This document shows, piece after piece, positions 1 to 11,519 of a stretch of 64,000 bases of DNA. Location of the stretch: positions 42,818-106,817 of the forward strand of contig MNCI01017662.1 of the NCBI GenBank assembly GCA_015680685.1, read 5' to 3'. Below the pieces are notes generated by a model. It saw nothing but the letters and a program-made list of their open reading frames with translations. It did not search any database and had not been told where the DNA came from. The stretch's first letter is position 1; each line of letters begins with the position of its first letter. The stretch is from Gnetum montanum (taxonomy: Eukaryota; Streptophyta; Gnetopsida; Gnetales; Gnetaceae). The position numbers and the translations under genes are program-made.

Positions 1-199
1 CAACCAATAGAAAATAGTTCATACCATCATTAAGAGCACTTATTGGGTGACAAACTTAACAAAATGGATAAGACACACACATACACACAAAAATAAGAGA
101 AAAAGTATAAAGGATGTTGTAAAATAAAAACAAGAAAAGTTAAAGAAATTTGTAAAAAAAAAATGTGCAAAAAAAATGTGTAAAACAAAAACTTAAAAG

Positions 200-1030
200 A
201 ACTGAGGGCCTCCGTTGATTAGCATAGGTAGCCATCTCCCCCATGATTGAATTGAAAGGGAGAGATCCAAAATAATGAGCATTTTTTTGAATTTTTTAAA
301 AGTGTCAAACTTCTCCCAATTGATGTTTTTACATTAAGGGTTGGAAGTTGGCGACACTCATACTCTAGTGTATCTATGCTTTCATTGTGGTTGCCTATTG
401 TTCCCCCAGTTAGTTTCATGCATGTTGGTGAGTTGCTCTCTTTATGAGCTATCAACCACTGGGTGTTTTCTTGTTGTGTGGTTGCTACATATAGGCACTT
501 TTGTATGTTAGTCTCTTGGGCACACTGGTTGTATACAGGAAATGCTGAGCACTCCTGTACGTCATCACCCTCTGTATCGTTGTATGTGATGCATGGAACT
601 TTTTTCTTCTTGATCTTTCCATAAGAGTTTTCTTTAGATATTTCCAGGGAAGGATCATGGATTTCTAGGCATGCATTTATGGTACTTAGCCATGCCCTCC
701 CCATTATAATTGGGAAGTCCTCATTGTTATTGTTGACTTTGATCACTAGGAAATCAGTTGGGTATGACCAATCACACATAGTGGTAACGACATCCTCCAC
801 AAGTCCCAAGAAGACAATGATGGACTGGTTAGCCAGCTCTAATTGAATATTGCTCTTCTTGAGTGGAGGCAGGTTCTAGGCTTTATACATTTCTTGCGAT
901 ATTAAGTTGACTTTGGAACTTGAGTCAAAAAGAGCCTTACGTGGTTCATTCCCAGCAACTTGGAGGTAGATTAAGTGACTTCTGGGATCAAAGAGTTTCC
1001 TGGGAAGGTGGACCACCTTTATTTATTCAA
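200..1030 (-). pseudogene. Aspartyl protease region of Athila-like copy A
   Basis: On the minus strand the segment at about 960-920 reads ALFDSSSKVNLIS. This matches the retroviral-type protease active-site loop of plant gypsy polyproteins, where the aspartate is followed by T/S/L-G. Here the glycine is replaced by serine. About 90 codons downstream comes FPIIMGRAWLSTINACLEI (about 700-650), the usual second hydrophobic segment with the I-x-G-R motif. The open stretch 219-809 covers most of the domain, and a TAG at about 877 interrupts the upstream part. It would have cut the Gag-Pol polyprotein. Gag lies directly upstream. The homologous segment in copy B (10880-11510) supports the call. Inactive because of the stop and the altered active site. 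Confidence 0.75.
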
Positions 1031-1219
1031 TGATGGTATGTGTTAACATAACTGTGTGCTTTGATCTCTATTGTTGGTTTGAAGGGAGCTCTGAAGCCTT
1101 ACTTGATGGAGGAGTGGTCATAGACTTTGCCGCTTGTGATTATGAGAGCTTGTTTGGACTGTTGGTTCTAAAGAAAGGTCTTCTCTTTGTACGGTTGTTA
1201 GAACCAGTTGTGGGTTGAA

Positions 1220-3580
1220 GGTTTATGGCTCTTGTAGCATTATGTCACTGTGGTTGAGTGGGGAGTTCCCCTTGCATCATTGGAGTAGGTGGTAGTGGAA
1301 CTATATGCGTAAGAGATGCGGATGGATTCAAAGGATGGTATGCATGTGGAGTGTCTCTTCCAGGAGAGGGAGTCCTAAAATACTCCTAAACTTGGTAGTG
1401 ATGTTGTGGGGTCATGTGACTGATAGAGTCACTTGGAGAAACTGACTGCTGCACGTAATAGCCATATGGATCTGGTTGCCAGTAAGGGTATTGTTGCCTA
1501 GGCGATGGCATCCCCCATGACCATGGGTATTGCCACCACTGGTGTTGTTCGATAGGTTGTGGTGGAGTTCCACTTGGATAATACATTAAGGGTTGGTGGA
1601 ACTACCTTGGGTTACCTTGGGGATAAGGTAACCTTCTAGGTGCTTGCCGTTTGTTAAGTCTTGGGTTGAGTGCATATACCCCGGACTCTTGCAGATGTGA
1701 GATTATTGGGCAACATCCTTTAGGATGGTCATATTGGCAGATCTCACATCCACCGTCATTGTCCATATCAAAGTCCACAACCTCATTGGTGATAGTCATT
1801 TTTCCCTTACCCTTGTTATGTGCATGGTCTGAATCTCTCCTCTTTTTCTTATCATGGTCACTACTTCGGTCCTTAGACTCCTCTACAATTTTGAGAACAG
1901 TTTCAAATCTACTATCTAAGGAGTTCCACATTTGATCTACCTTAGCCGACACTTCGGTTGTCAACTTTTGAAGTGGCAAGGTTTTTCTATTCACCAACTC
2001 TTCGAGTGGTGACTCATCCTCCTCCTCACAGAATCTTACTCCCTTCTTTCAGAGGGAAGAATCGCGGTTATACTCTTCCGTGCTTTCTCTTTTCCATAGC
2101 TCTCCTTCTTCCTTAGCTACTTGCTCCAATAGTCTATGAACTTCATGGGACCTAAGCTCAGATAATCTCCCTTGGGCACATGTTTCGAGGGTTCTCCTGG
2201 TTTCATGTCTTAGCCCATCTACAAGGTGGCAGAGTTTATCTCATTGTGCGTAACCATGGCCCAGGCAACAAAGTAACAATGCATAATATCGGACTATGGC
2301 AGCATCCAAGGGTTCATGATTACCCTGTTTCCATTCTTAGATCTATTTTAGCAAGTTGGACACTCTGGAGTACATTTGATACTTATCATTAAATAGTTCT
2401 AACATCGTAATCCACCTTCAAATAGATTCTGGTTCTAAGGATTGGTACCAACTTTTCGCTTCTTTTATGAGTGTCCTTGGGAATAACTTTTACTTTTGCC
2501 ACTTATTTTCGATATTCTACAAGGCACATGCATAATGAAATGCTTGTAAGTGGTTTTGTGGATCAGCGTTGTATCCCTCCTTAAATCATGAGATATTATT
2601 CATGTCTAGTCTCTTGATATGACTATCTTTCTGGTGCCTTGTAGGTATTCTCACAGCCTTCATAATGTCTAACATACTTCGGGTTGCAAGTAGGGGTTCA
2701 TCATGGTCATTTATCTCATGGGATCTATGATGTCTATGCTATTCCCTACTTTCCCTTCTACCATGCCTTGATTCTCTTGAATGCACTCGTCCTCACTCTC
2801 GACTCTCTTGTCGAGGGTTCTCATTTGCTTACCCTTATCCTCACGATTATGCTCTTTGTGACTATGTCCTGATGTTGAAGGAGAGGGTGAATGATGCGAT
2901 GAAGGTGAAGAAGAAAGGGAACCATCACCATGATGATGTTTCTTACCTTCTCTTTGGTGATTACAGCCCCGATCATGATGATGATAAGAATGCCCGTTCT
3001 TATCATGGGTTTGTGTTCCCTCATTGAACACTTGGTGTTCATGGAGATCAGAACCAGGGTTGTGAATCATGGAGTGTAGGTTCTGATGCCCCACCTCCTC
3101 ACCATTGTTAGGAGGGGGAACATCATTTGATGGGGAACTTATTATAACTGGTTCACCATCTCCAATTTTGCTTAGGACGTACGGTTGGGGCCCTTTGCCC
3201 TTCAACAATGTGTGGTAACTCTCCTACCGCGAATCTCATTGACGTTGTACTTCTATGGGATGGTATTCCCTTGTGTTGTAATCACATGCAATGTACTCAG
3301 TGTATAATTGTGACATGTCAATTCGTGCAAGGGCACGAAGGAGCATGTTGGGAGCGGCTTTGTTTGGAGGCATCACTATATTACCCTCCAAGTCTCTCCA
3401 TTGTAGTTTCTTATCTTGATGCAAGACAAAGGTAAAGTTGGGTATATACTCATTATGGTGAGTATATACCACACTGAATTGTTGAGGAACTGGCAGTTCT
3501 TGGTTATGTATGTTGTGCCGTCAATTGCCTCTTGTGTGATCCCTAGGTGGTGAAGTGCTTTTGTGAGAAGAAGAAGACAT
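1220..3580 (-). pseudogene. Gag of Athila-like copy A
   Basis: The likely start is the minus-strand ATG at 3580 (MSSSSHKS), about 130 nt after the primer site. The N-terminal part (3472-3236) is shared with copies C and D. A low-complexity Ser/His-rich linker follows (3208-2711, with HHHH and SPSPS runs). The capsid-like segment at about 2400-2150 aligns with copies B, C, D and E. At 1770-1730 there is a zinc knuckle, CEICQYDHPKGCCP, of CX2CX3HX4CP form, typical of Athila Gag. A Pro/Gln/Tyr-rich tail follows (1586-1386). Stops and frameshifts break it into at least five pieces. Role: capsid and nucleocapsid of the virus-like particle. Confidence 0.78.
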
Positions 3581-3706
3581 GTTTATCTTGTCAGTGTGCT
3601 ATTGACCGTTGTTTAAATTTTCTTCTGATTAACCCTAAGGGTTCGTTTAAGCTTCCTAATGATGTGGATGATGTCCTATGTTCTACTTAGTGCACAAACA
3701 ACTTAG

Positions 3707-3724
3707 TCCCCGACAATGATGCCA
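3707..3724 (-). promoter_or_regulatory. Primer binding site (tRNA-Asp type), copy A
   Basis: The minus strand reads TGGCATCATTGTCGGGGA, one base after the LTR end. The established Athila tRNA-Asp site is TGGCGCCGTTGCCGGGGA. All four differences are G to A or C to T. It would have primed minus-strand DNA synthesis. Confidence 0.8.
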
Positions 3725-3725
3725 A

Positions 3726-4443
3726 TGATGAGTGGTGAGGTACCCCTACACTCAACCATATGAATACAAGCGTTACATGCACGATCTGGTCAAACTCTGT
3801 AGACTAAGTGCCTACACGCCTTATGGAACACCTAAGGTTAATTAATTGTTGTCCTCCCAAGCTTACTTGTATTTGTCATGGTTATATGGTTAAGTAAGCT
3901 TGAGGCATGTGATTTTTATATCTTTTATGTTTTTATCGCCTATGCTAAGAGAGGAAAGGGTGAAAAGACTAGGTAACTAACTTTAACTAACTAAGATTTA
4001 ATCATCCTAGCATCAGTATCCATTCCCACTTGTCATTTCAACCCTGAACCAATGCAATGCTATTGGGATTACCAAACGCTGTTCGTTACTGGGATTACCA
4101 AGCGTAACGCATGTGCTCGAAGCGGTCGTACTGAATGCACTTAACTATGAGAGTTGAGGGTTGAGAGAGATTAAGTCCTTAAGAAAGCATTTAAACATTT
4201 AACAATAATTAAAGTCCTATTTAGCTTAGTCCATGCACTGCAAGGTTTATCCAAAAGTTCATCTTTATTGCCATACACAATTGTGTGCTCAGGTACAGAA
4301 TTGCTCGAATAAAGATCCGTTCACTTTGGGACTCCTACTNACTGGCAATGAATTGTGATATCGCGTATGCGATATCGTGTACACACGATATCGCGGCCCA
4401 TGCGATATCATGTCCCATCATCAGTGAAGAATACGATTTATCA
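3726..4443 (-). repeat. LTR shared by Athila-like copies A (5') and B (3')
   Basis: The lower boundary is TGATGAG on plus (CTCATCA on minus) next to the primer site. The upper boundary is TTATCA next to a polypurine tract. It aligns with LTR C (32024-32879), LTR D (39460-40459) and the plus-strand solo LTR (33583-34558). At 718 bp it is about 260 bp shorter than the solo LTR. The missing part, which holds the TATA box, falls at the N at 4340. The U3 end carries four GATATC palindromes between 4357 and 4409. Confidence 0.8.
4340..4340. other. Assembly gap character (N) inside an LTR
   Basis: A single N sits where the sister LTRs carry about 150-250 further bases including the TATA box. It probably marks a collapsed or missing stretch, not one unknown base. 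Confidence 0.6.
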
Positions 4444-4455
4444 TACCCCCACAAT
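4444..4455 (-). promoter_or_regulatory. Polypurine tract of copy B
   Basis: The minus strand reads ATTGTGGGGGTA directly before the LTR start TGATAA. The matching tract in copy E is at 40460-40471. It would prime plus-strand DNA synthesis and shows that this LTR ends an element lying at higher coordinates. Confidence 0.65.
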
Positions 4456-5474
4456 TGAATGAAAACTCATCCTTCAGTGAACAAAAGAAGAAATAAGTTC
4501 TTTACAAAATATTGGAAAGGTATGGGATTATTGACTAACTAACTAATGCACAAACTAACATTATTGACTAACTAACTAACGCACAAACTAACTTGGACCA
4601 AACAAATCAACGCTAAGTGCCTCTAAGTGTACAAATTACAATCTTTTACAAAATTTGGTGTTCATGACAAAAAAAATTGAACACCATGACAAAAATTAAC
4701 ATCTAAACCCCTTTGGCAGCTTAAAGATGAGGGAGAAGATCAAATGGTCCCAAAGAGGTCCCATTGCATGGGCTGCTGCTGCCTATTCCTAGGGTTGTTT
4801 AGGTTGTTAACACCTTCTAGTGCTAGACTGCTTATCCCTCAGTTGGGACAGTCCCACTTCCAGTCCATGCTTCCCTTTTGGTATCATTTGTGATCACAAT
4901 AGAATTAAGGATTAACATGTGATGTGTAACTTATAACATTTAGGTACCTTGTCTCTTTGGGTAGTTACAATTGGCTAAGTTGTGATCATGGTAGATTGAT
5001 TATTTTAATATTATTTAATTTCTATGGCTACTAGAGTTCATTGGAAAGGTTTAACTTGCATAAATTAGTGATTTTAATGTTATTTTATGCATTAAACCTT
5101 TGTTGGAGTGAGAGAAATTTTGAAAAAAAAAATTCACCAAAAACCTAAGGTTTGTGGCCCCCATGATGTACCTCCAATAGTAGTAGGACTAAAAAATGAG
5201 GTAAATTAGACAAGTGGTTTGAAAGTTATGGGCTTTGGAAGGTTTTGGGCTTTGAAAATTTTCAACATTAAAGATAAGGGAAAAACAAAGAGTTTTAACA
5301 TAAACTTGAAGTTCTTGAAAAGCCAGAAAATCCATGAACATAATGAAATGCTTGAAGAGGGTTAAATAATTCACAAAAAAGGAGTTTGTCATTGGAGAAC
5401 ATTGTGAAGGAGTGCAAAATTAGATGCCACTAATAGGACACATAGAAGGTTTGATCACGAAATTACCTAAGGGA
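4456..5474 (-). other. 3' region of copy B with ORF3 mostly deleted
   Basis: This aligns in pieces with the 3' region of copy E. The part next to the polypurine tract (4456-4700) matches 40472-40690, and 4840-5010 matches the beginning of ORF3 and its leader in E (43430-43600). The roughly 2.7 kb of ORF3 between these points in E is absent here. No open reading frame of note. The region ends where a foreign solo LTR is inserted. Confidence 0.5.
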
Positions 5475-5479
5475 TTTGG

Positions 5480-6581
5480 TGTGGACCTTTTGGTATGTCA
5501 AAAAATTAAGAAAAATGGAGAACAAAGTTATTTGTGTGGTAGTGTGATTGTTATGCTTGCAAGTCAAGTACTTAGATCAAGATAGGAAAGATTGCGGAAG
5601 GTTGATGAATATGAGAAAGGAACGATAAATTCAAAGGATAAAGGAAGTTGAAGATAGATGTCTTTAGGAAATAGTAGAAATCTTGGAAAATTGAAGTGAA
5701 CATAGGCAAATACATCTTCAAGAAATAGCAGATGTCTTTCATTAGGTAGAGATGCTTCCACTAGGCAAAGACATCTTCACAGAATGAAGGTAAGTTCTAG
5801 AAAGACGTCTTCCATTAGACAAAGACATCTTCTAGAATGAAGATTTTAGAAAGATGTCTTTCCTAGACAAAAACATCTTCCTAGAATTGAAGGAAAAGAC
5901 AAAAGACACCTTAGGCATGAAGAAGACGTCTTTCATGACTGTTAATGATCATTGCCTAGCTGTTGCACAAGTTCCAAGATGGATTTAGAAACATGGTAGC
6001 TATAAGAAGACATCATATGCATTGGGAAATGTGCAAGCTTGTATACAATCATTGTTAAATCATTTGTTTATCATTGTGATCTCTATTGATCTTCATTGTA
6101 TTATCATTTGTTCATTGTAAAGTGTGTTGTGCCTCAAAGTATAAGGATCAACAAACTAAGTTGCATTTATCCCTTGCAATTATTCTCTCTTGTTGTTCTA
6201 CAGGGTTGATCTTGCTTGAGCTTGTCAGGATTCTATGGGATTAAGTTGTTGGTACTACAATACAACACTCTAGAGCAGAGCTCAAGATTGTAAAGGTTAT
6301 GAAAGCCTAAAAACCACATTCCAAGCCTAATGAAACATTACGGGGTTGAGTGGCTAGTGTTGCTGCACAACAATCCAAAGTGGGGCTTGAAGATTGCATA
6401 GGGTGTCGACCCTTCAACTATAATTTAGAAGGAACAAAGTCTGAAGGTGTGCTTGCAAACTACCCTCCAAGTGTGGACTACCCAAGTTGGGGAACCATGT
6501 TAAAATCAATGTGCTCTTGGTGTTAAGAAATTAAAATTTGGGGAACTTATTCGTCCCCCCTTCTAAGTTCAATGATCCACA
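5480..6581 (+). mobile_element. Solo LTR (unrelated family, possibly copia-type) nested in copy B
   Basis: It starts TGTGGACC and ends GATCCACA, giving 6-bp inverted ends (TGTGGA/TCCACA). The flanks are TTTGG (5475-5479) and TTTGA (6582-6586), a 5-bp target duplication with one mismatch. Sister element E is continuous across this point (about 44140-44165), which confirms an insertion. The run TTCGTCCCCCCTTCTA near 6550 resembles the pyrimidine stretch near the 3' end of many plant copia (SIRE-type) LTRs, hence the plus orientation. About nine GAAGACRTCTTC-like palindromic motifs occur at 5656-5932. No internal coding region remains, so the family is uncertain. Confidence 0.65.
5650..5935. repeat. 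Cluster of AAGACATCTTC / GATGTCTTTC palindromic motifs
   Basis: Forward and inverted copies lie at about 5656, 5710, 5730, 5767, 5801, 5821, 5851, 5871 and 5922, inside the U3-side half of the solo LTR. Neighbouring copies are separated by short spacers such as CATTAGA and CTAGA and could fold into short hairpins. Confidence 0.7.
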
Positions 6582-6586
6582 TTTGA

Positions 6587-7860
6587 AACTTAACCAACCC
6601 AACTAAGAGATATGCAAGTGGATCCTCCCCAAAGTAGTCTCATGCCCTTAATGCACTTGCATATCCTCAAACCAAGGAGGCCATGGGCCCCATGTTAGAT
6701 TAATGATTATGATAATTAAACACCAAAACATTGAAGAGACTATAAAAAAATTTGACCATATAAAACTAGGACATCTGAAAAAAACATGAGAAGAGGTAGT
6801 GAGGTGGATCATGGAAAGCATAGGTGGATGATAAGAGAGAAAGTGGAATGGAGTTCTAAATTGTGATCACATGAAGTCCCTTTTGAATTTTTTGTGGTTA
6901 AAGTGACATGATAATGATCATTCCCAATCTGAATTAAAACCAACCACTTCTAGTGACTTTGCATTAACACTATTAGACTCGTCCACCCCTCAAGGTACAA
7001 GAGTACCCCCACAGATCAATCACCATTTGAAAAAGAGAAGAAAAGAAAAGTAGGAAGTGAGAAAGCCCTTAGCTAGAGAGGACCTTTAGGCATGGGTAAC
7101 ATGCCTTTCTAGTCCAATAACTAGTGCTTATAGCCTATTATTTTATGTAAGGGGTGGACTTTGAATTCTCATTATTGTTGTTTTTTTCTATTTTTTATTT
7201 TTATGTTTTTGGATGGGAACCACACCATGCAAAGCCTTTAACTTCTTGTTATTGGTCAATAGTGGAATGGTGAAAAATCCATGAAAATATTGATGCATCC
7301 CAAAGAGCAGGGAAGTACAAAAAGTGTCAAATCCTTCTCTATCCGTTTAACTCTTTCCAAGTTTGGAAACTACCAAAGTCATCAATTCATTAAAATTTTC
7401 ATTAAGGAAGGAACTTCATGCTTCCAAAACAAGGGAATACCATAGAGTTTTGTGGATGGGTGGATGATGTGGAATCATTTCCTATAATCACGAGAAGAAC
7501 CATGTCTTAGTTATCAACACCAAAATTCAAAGATAGAATCTAGACATTAACATTATGGTACAAACCACCATCAGCAAACAGCTACAATTGCACTTAGTCC
7601 TACTTGGCAATAAAGAAAAACATTAGAAAACATAAGAGAATACAAATTAAATAGAGTAAAATATAAAAAAAATTGTAAAATATTCAAGAAAGATAAAATG
7701 TACTAAAGATGGTGTCAAACAAAAATGATGAAAAACAAGAAAAAATGAAAAATTGAGGAGCCACTTTGTATGATTTAGCATGGATGGTCATCTTCCCCAC
7801 AACTAAGTTGGAAGGAGGAGATCCAAAAAATTGAGTGTGTTTGTTCATCTACTAAGGTGT
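6587..7860 (-). other. Non-coding 3' region of copy B continued
   Basis: Matches 44165-45500 of copy E in order. Low-complexity AT-rich stretches, no credible reading frame. It lies between the integrase stop and ORF3, where Athila elements usually have a spacer. Confidence 0.5.
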
Positions 7861-7861
7861 T

Positions 7862-9230
7862 CTAGTCACTAAATCTCTTAGGTTCATGGAAAGGTTTAAG
7901 TTGTTGCATGTTGACTAGTAGTTTATTATTTGGGCTTTCAGGTTTGTATATTAACATGACCCTAGAAGGAAAGGTTTCATAGATGATGTAAGGCCCTTCC
8001 CATAATTTTTGGAACCTAGTTTTTTGTGGCACATGTGTGGGGTTCCAATAAAGGACCTTGTCTCCTAGTTGAAATTTTACCTTTCTTATTTTGAGGTCAT
8101 GGCGTTACTTGTTGAATGCCTTGTGCACTTCATTCAAGAATAGGGCCACCAATTGATTCTCATGTAGCACATTGAGATTTATCAATCTTTCTTTTTGTGC
8201 TAGGATAAGGTTAAGGTTAAGGTCACAAGCCATTGAAAGTGTACGAAGCTTGGACTAAATAGGAAGAGTTGGCAGTTTTTTGTACATAAGCTCATAGGGA
8301 GAATAGCCTATAGAGAGTTTTCAAGTTGAATGGTAGGTCCAAAGGGCATCGTTAAGTTTAGTGCTCCAGTCTCTCCTATATTTTCTAACTATTCTTGTTA
8401 AGATCTTAGTGATCTTCTTATTCATAACCTTTGCTTGACCATTGGCTTGGGGATGGTAAGATGTTGTTAATTTATGTTCCACTCCCAAGTGTTGCATGAG
8501 TTTTTAAAAGGTGGTGCCTATAAAATGAGCACCATTATTAGAAATTAGTGCATGTGGCATACCAAAATTATTTACAACATTTTGTTGTACAAACCAAGTA
8601 GCTGTAGAGGATGTATAATCGATGACGGCTACTACTTCTACCCATTTCATACAATAGTTAATAATGACTATGATGTATGCCTTTCCATTTAACATAGATG
8701 TGAAAGAACCCATGAAGTCAATGCCCTAGATGTCAAAGGGTTCCAATGGTTGGATCCACTGCTAAGGTCCCTCCATATGAGTGGTCATCCCACCATTGCA
8801 TTAGTAGCATTCACAAGAGTGAACGAATTAGTGAGCATCCCTGAAAAGTGTTGGCCAATAATACCTTGCCATTAGGATCTTAATGGTCATGTATCTATCA
8901 GTATAATGGTCCTCACAAGAACCCTCGTGAGCATATTGGAGAACGCAGAATTGGTTAGCATCAAGAACATACCAACAAACTAGGCCATCAACACATACCT
9001 TGTAAAGGTATCTATTAATCTAGATGAAGCATTTTACTTGGTGATGAAACTATTATTTCTTCCTATGGTCAAACTCTTATGTCATCTCCTAAGTGAGAAG
9101 GTAGATGAGAATGCCATCATACCAATTAGGTTCATTAGGCATTTTCTTAGTTATAGTACCAGCAAAGAGGAGTTCATCAAGAAATTGATCAGAAAGTGGG
9201 CTCTCCTCTTCTTTGTTGTTCCATCTCAAT
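7862..9230 (-). pseudogene. Integrase of Athila-like copy B
   Basis: On the minus strand the core begins at GIDFMG (about 8725), which holds the first catalytic Asp. The second Asp position reads ISNNGAHF (8560-8530), Asp changed to Asn. The third reads PQANGQAKVMNK (8455-8420), where Lys replaces the catalytic Glu. The C-terminal part contains GDKVLYWNP (about 8060) and ends LKPFHEPKRFSD near 7870. Several TAG stops interrupt the frame. Integrase would join element DNA to the chromosome. With two of three catalytic residues altered it cannot work. Copy E carries the same Glu-to-Lys change. Confidence 0.8.
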
Positions 9231-9700
9231 CAAGAAAAATGGTAAATGACCATGTTCTTAGTTCCCTTTTGATTTACCATTATGAGATCAAATTCCTGTA
9301 AGGTCACTAGCCTCCATATGACACGAGGGCTCACTATTGATTTGTTCACAAGGAACCAGATTTCATTATGATCCATGTGCATGAAAACCTTGTACCCAAG
9401 CACATAGTGCCTACATTTCTCCAAGGCATAGACCACTACCATCAATTCTTTCTCTTTTCTGGTGTAATTTAGTTGTGCACCCACAATGCTTTAGCTTGCA
9501 CAGTGAAAATAGTAAGGAAATTTTTAATTGTTAAACTATGTGAGCATGACTCCCAAAGCGTAATTGGAAGCATCTATCATAATATGAAATGTTTTAGACC
9601 AATCAAGTGCATGTAGAATTGGTGTTTCTATGAGTTTCTACTTGAGTTACTAGAATGCATTCTTACATTCCTTGATCCAAAAAAAATGAAGCATCCTTCT
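9230..9700 (-). pseudogene. Ty3-type RNase H of copy B
   Basis: The open stretch 9484-9230 starts GAQLNYTRKEKELMVVVYAL, the typical segment around the RNase H glutamate in gypsy elements, followed by KCRHYVLGYKVFMHMDH, where the usual T-D-H is read as M-D-H. Upstream, MIDASNYALGVML (about 9590) is the first strand of the domain. It sits between RT and integrase as expected for Ty3/gypsy. Frameshifts and TAG codons break it. Confidence 0.75.
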
Positions 9701-10600
9701 TTTTAAGTTACACTAATGGTTTGAAAACCTTAGAGAAATTCTTTATGAAGCACCAATAGTAGCCAGTGTGACCAAGGAATGATCAAACATCTTTGATAGT
9801 TTCTAATTGGCAGGTAATTCCTTGGCTGATCCTTATTTTTTTTAGGATTCGCCTCAATCCCTACTTGTGATATTTTGTGTCCCAAAACAATGCCTTCATG
9901 GACCATTAGATAACTTTTCTACCAGTTGAGCTGAGGATTTTTCTCTACACAGCTTCTCAACACTTTCTCAAGATGGTCCAGAGCTTGCTCAAATGTATTC
10001 CCATAGGTGGAGAAGTCACCCATGAAGACCTCCATCCCATTACCGATCTACTTTTGAAAAATGCTTAGGACAAGGCGTTGGAAGGTTGTAGGGGAATTGC
10101 ATAGATCAATTGACATCTTTCTGTATGTGAAAGTCCTCCAGGAACTCTTGAATGTTGTTTTGGCCTAATCCTCTGGTGTGATCTAGATTTAGTTATAATC
10201 ACTATAACCATCCAAAAAGTTGTAATAGCAATGCCTAGAGATGATGTACAACACATGCTCCACAAATGGCAATGAAAAATGATCTTTGTATGTCACCATG
10301 TTTCACAACCTAAAGTCAATACAAACCCTCTACTTACCACCTTTCTTTGGCACTATCACAAGTGGGCTAACCCACTTACTATCCGCAATGGGATAGATGA
10401 ACCCTTCCTTGAGGAGTTGTTCAATCTCCTCTTTGATGATTTGCTTTAATTTGGGATTCAACCATTGCTACAACTACTATTTGGCTTCATGAAGTCATTT
10501 GTATAGATGTGGTGCTAGCATATCCATGGATTAATTCTAGTTAGTTCATGATATGACTAGGCAAAGGTTGTTGGCCATTTGTTGACCACCTTCAATAGCT
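9700..10600 (-). pseudogene. Reverse transcriptase of copy B
   Basis: On the minus strand the domain opens with SKWVSPLVIVPKKGG (about 10365) and RVCIDFR (10335), both standard gypsy RT motifs. FQRLVLSIFQK lies at about 10070. The catalytic loop reads VFMGDFSTYG (about 10030-10000). Athila elements have MDDFSVYG here, so the first catalytic Asp has become Gly. Many stops. RT would copy element RNA into DNA. Protease and a linker lie upstream, RNase H downstream. Confidence 0.8.
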
Positions 10601-10607
10601 TCTCTTT

Positions 10608-10880
10608 TTATTTAGGAGCAAAATTGACATTAATTATAAATGGCTTTTCATTTATTAGGAAAGCATATTTCATTTCAGTTGGTAGAATTTTCAACTCAAG
10701 GGGTTCCTGCCTAAAGCTCTTAGAGATTTCCAACACTCCCAAGTTAGTATCATTAGGTTCATCATCGAAGAGTTGGTGATGAACTTGCTCTAGTTCATCC
10801 ATGCCTTCAACATAGGCACTTGTTAAGCTCTTAGTTAGTTCCATGCATATTTTTGAATTGCTTTTAGGATTAACTATCAA
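10608..10880 (-). pseudogene. Pol linker between protease and RT, copy B
   Basis: A 90-codon open stretch containing RQEPLELKILPTEMKYAFL, close in style to the conserved PELKPLP..LKYAFL box just before RT in Athila and related gypsy polyproteins. It carries no catalytic function of its own. Confidence 0.65.
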
Positions 10881-11515
10881 CCAACGGGTGTCCTCTTGCT
10901 TTGTGGTTGATATGTAGGAACCTTTGAATTTTTGTCATATCTGCATACTATCTACATACTATGATAATTTAATTTTTACAAACCATAACTTCTACACATA
11001 GTTGCACCCTGGGTCATTGTACATGATGCATGGAACTTGCTTCCTCTCTATCCTTTCAAAATCATTTTCCTTGAAATTTTTTAAGGAAAGGTCTTTGATG
11101 CCTGGCCGCACATCAATGGTGCTTAGCTAAGCCCTTCTCATGATGATTGGGAGATTCCCCTTGCAGTTATCAACTCAGATCACTAGGAAGTTAGCAAGAT
11201 AGGACCACCCACATACAGTAGTCATAATGTCCTCCACCAATCCCAAAGGAATAACGATGGACTGATTTGCCAACTTAAGATGAATGTTGCTCTTCTTGAG
11301 AGGAGGTAGGTTTTAGGCTTTGTACATCTCATGAAAAATCAAATCCATACTAGAAATTGAGTCTAGAAAAGCTTTACATGGCTTATTCCTGATGATTTTC
11401 AAATAGATTAGGGGACTCCTAGGATCAATTCTTTTCTTGGGAAGGTGGCTAACCTTAATCCAATTAGAGACTGCATGGGTTAATATGATAATATGGATCT
11501 TTGGAGGCATTTGAT
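10880..11515 (-). pseudogene. Aspartyl protease region of copy B
   Basis: On the minus strand CKAFLDSISSMDLIFHEMYKA (11385-11320, TAG after it) lines up with ALFDSSSKVNLIS of copy A. The downstream part at 11230-11090 is homologous to the protease core of copy A but split by TAG stops and frameshifts. The active-site glycine is missing in both copies. Confidence 0.65.
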
Positions 11516-11519
11516 TTGA

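Larger units (their letters stand above)
1..4443 (-). mobile_element. Athila-like LTR retrotransposon copy A, 5' part
   Basis: Read on the minus strand this is LTR (3726-4443), tRNA-Asp-type primer site, gag and protease. The rest of pol runs off the left edge. The same LTR also serves as the 3' LTR of copy B, so A and B form a tandem LTR-internal-LTR-internal array. Athila placement rests on the primer site, the protease style and, in sister copy B, the RT motif and long 3' region. All reading frames are broken. Confidence 0.75.
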
